The translations under genes and the position numbers were made by a program. From assembly GCA_005773095.1 (NCBI GenBank), contig SXHT01000361.1, forward strand, positions 1 to 5,910: a stretch of 5,910 nt of DNA. The letters run 5' to 3'. This DNA is from Planctomycetaceae bacterium (GTDB taxonomy: Bacteria > Planctomycetota > Planctomycetia > Pirellulales > PALSA-1355). Shown one piece after another: positions 5,760-5,910 of the stretch. The notes beneath the pieces are model-generated. The model made no database searches. It saw nothing but the letters and a program-made list of their open reading frames with translations, and was not told the origin of the DNA. Position 1 is the stretch's first letter; every line of letters begins with the position of its first letter.

Positions 5760-5910
5760 TCAATCCGTCGCGAGTTGAATACCACTGGCTAAACGGTCGG
5801 ATTGAAAATCCGACCCACACGTCAGCGTCAATTCCAGGATTGCCGTTCCCAGCAGCTTGCCTTGCGTGTCGATTCTCAGCGAGCGACTGGCGCCGCCGGC
5901 AAGTGCATTG
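5760..5910 (-). CDS. 3' end of an unidentified gene (partial, runs off window)
   Basis: On the minus strand an open frame enters from the window edge and ends with TGA at 5762-5760. It encodes 49 residues that include RSLRIDTQGKLLGTAILEL. The first 29 or so codons have about 70% G or C in third position and read like alternating beta strands, such as the end of a small alpha/beta enzyme. A hotdog-fold thioesterase tail is one possibility, not supported by any diagnostic residue. The last 20 or so residues, from CGSDFQSDR onward, are encoded by a palindromic repeat and less biased codons, and may be an extension acquired by repeat insertion. The stop lies 18 bases before the crotonase ATG, which suggests an operon. 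Another minus-strand frame is also open here, so the frame choice is not certain. Confidence 0.45.
   Translation of the reverse strand, partial: NALAGGASRSLRIDTQGKLLGTAILELTLTCGSDFQSDRLASGIQLATD
5795..5815. repeat. Perfect palindromic hairpin, REP-like element
   Basis: GGTCGGATT at 5795-5803 is the exact reverse complement of AATCCGACC at 5807-5815, leaving a 3-base loop. This is the strongest dyad in the window. It lies within the last 20 or so codons of the partial gene. Short GTCGGATT/AATCCGAC hairpins of this kind recur as dispersed intergenic repeats in planctomycete genomes (from memory, not checked). A related half-site, CTTCAATCCGTCG, occurs at 5758-5770. Without a T-run it is not a classical terminator. 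Confidence 0.6.

Noticed and set aside
5115..5792. 225-residue plus-strand open frame opposite the crotonase gene
   Set aside because: It is antisense to an unmistakable crotonase with all family blocks. The translation is Arg/Gln/His-rich and typical of a GC-rich shadow frame.

Overview
The window has two parts of different origin. Bases 1 to about 390 are AT-rich (about 38% G+C over the first 360 bases) and carry the 5' part of a shikimate dehydrogenase gene (aroE). From about 395 onward the DNA becomes GC-rich (about two thirds G+C just past the change) and stays moderately to strongly GC-rich to the end. The long FHA-like/coiled-coil/membrane-hairpin protein, genes without Shine-Dalgarno sequences, and the sugar isomerase and crotonase content fit a planctomycete of the Pirellulales type. 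That taxonomic placement is inferred from family resemblance, not from a search. The abrupt change inside a conserved aroE motif looks like a chimeric join (assembly or cloning artefact) or a very recent illegitimate insertion.

Layout: (1) 22-393 (+), truncated aroE containing only the substrate-binding domain. (2) About 390-560, junction and non-coding leader. (3) 561-3740 (+), a 1059-residue protein with a degenerate FHA-like domain, about 600 residues of coiled coil, a disordered acidic/proline-rich linker and two C-terminal membrane helices. Its coiled coil contains a 126-bp tandem duplication that is nearly perfect at DNA level, inside an older 42-residue periodicity. (4) 3741-3787, a short convergent spacer with a stem-loop. 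(5) 3788-4867 (-), a sugar phosphate isomerase/epimerase-like TIM-barrel protein. (6) 4868-4961, a spacer with inverted repeats. (7) 4962-5741 (-), an enoyl-CoA hydratase/isomerase (crotonase) family protein. (8) 5760-5910 (-), the 3' end of a further gene that runs off the window, with a strong 9-bp-stem hairpin near its end.

The three minus-strand genes are co-directional. The partial gene and the crotonase are 18 bases apart and probably co-transcribed; the isomerase follows after a 94-bp gap and may or may not belong to the same unit. The long coiled-coil gene converges on them and is a separate transcription unit. No RNA genes, CRISPR arrays, transposase genes or complete mobile elements were seen. 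The least ordinary items are the coiled-coil protein with its fresh in-phase repeat expansion, its FHA domain lacking the phosphothreonine-binding residues, and the palindromic repeat that appears to have been captured into the C-terminus of the partial gene.
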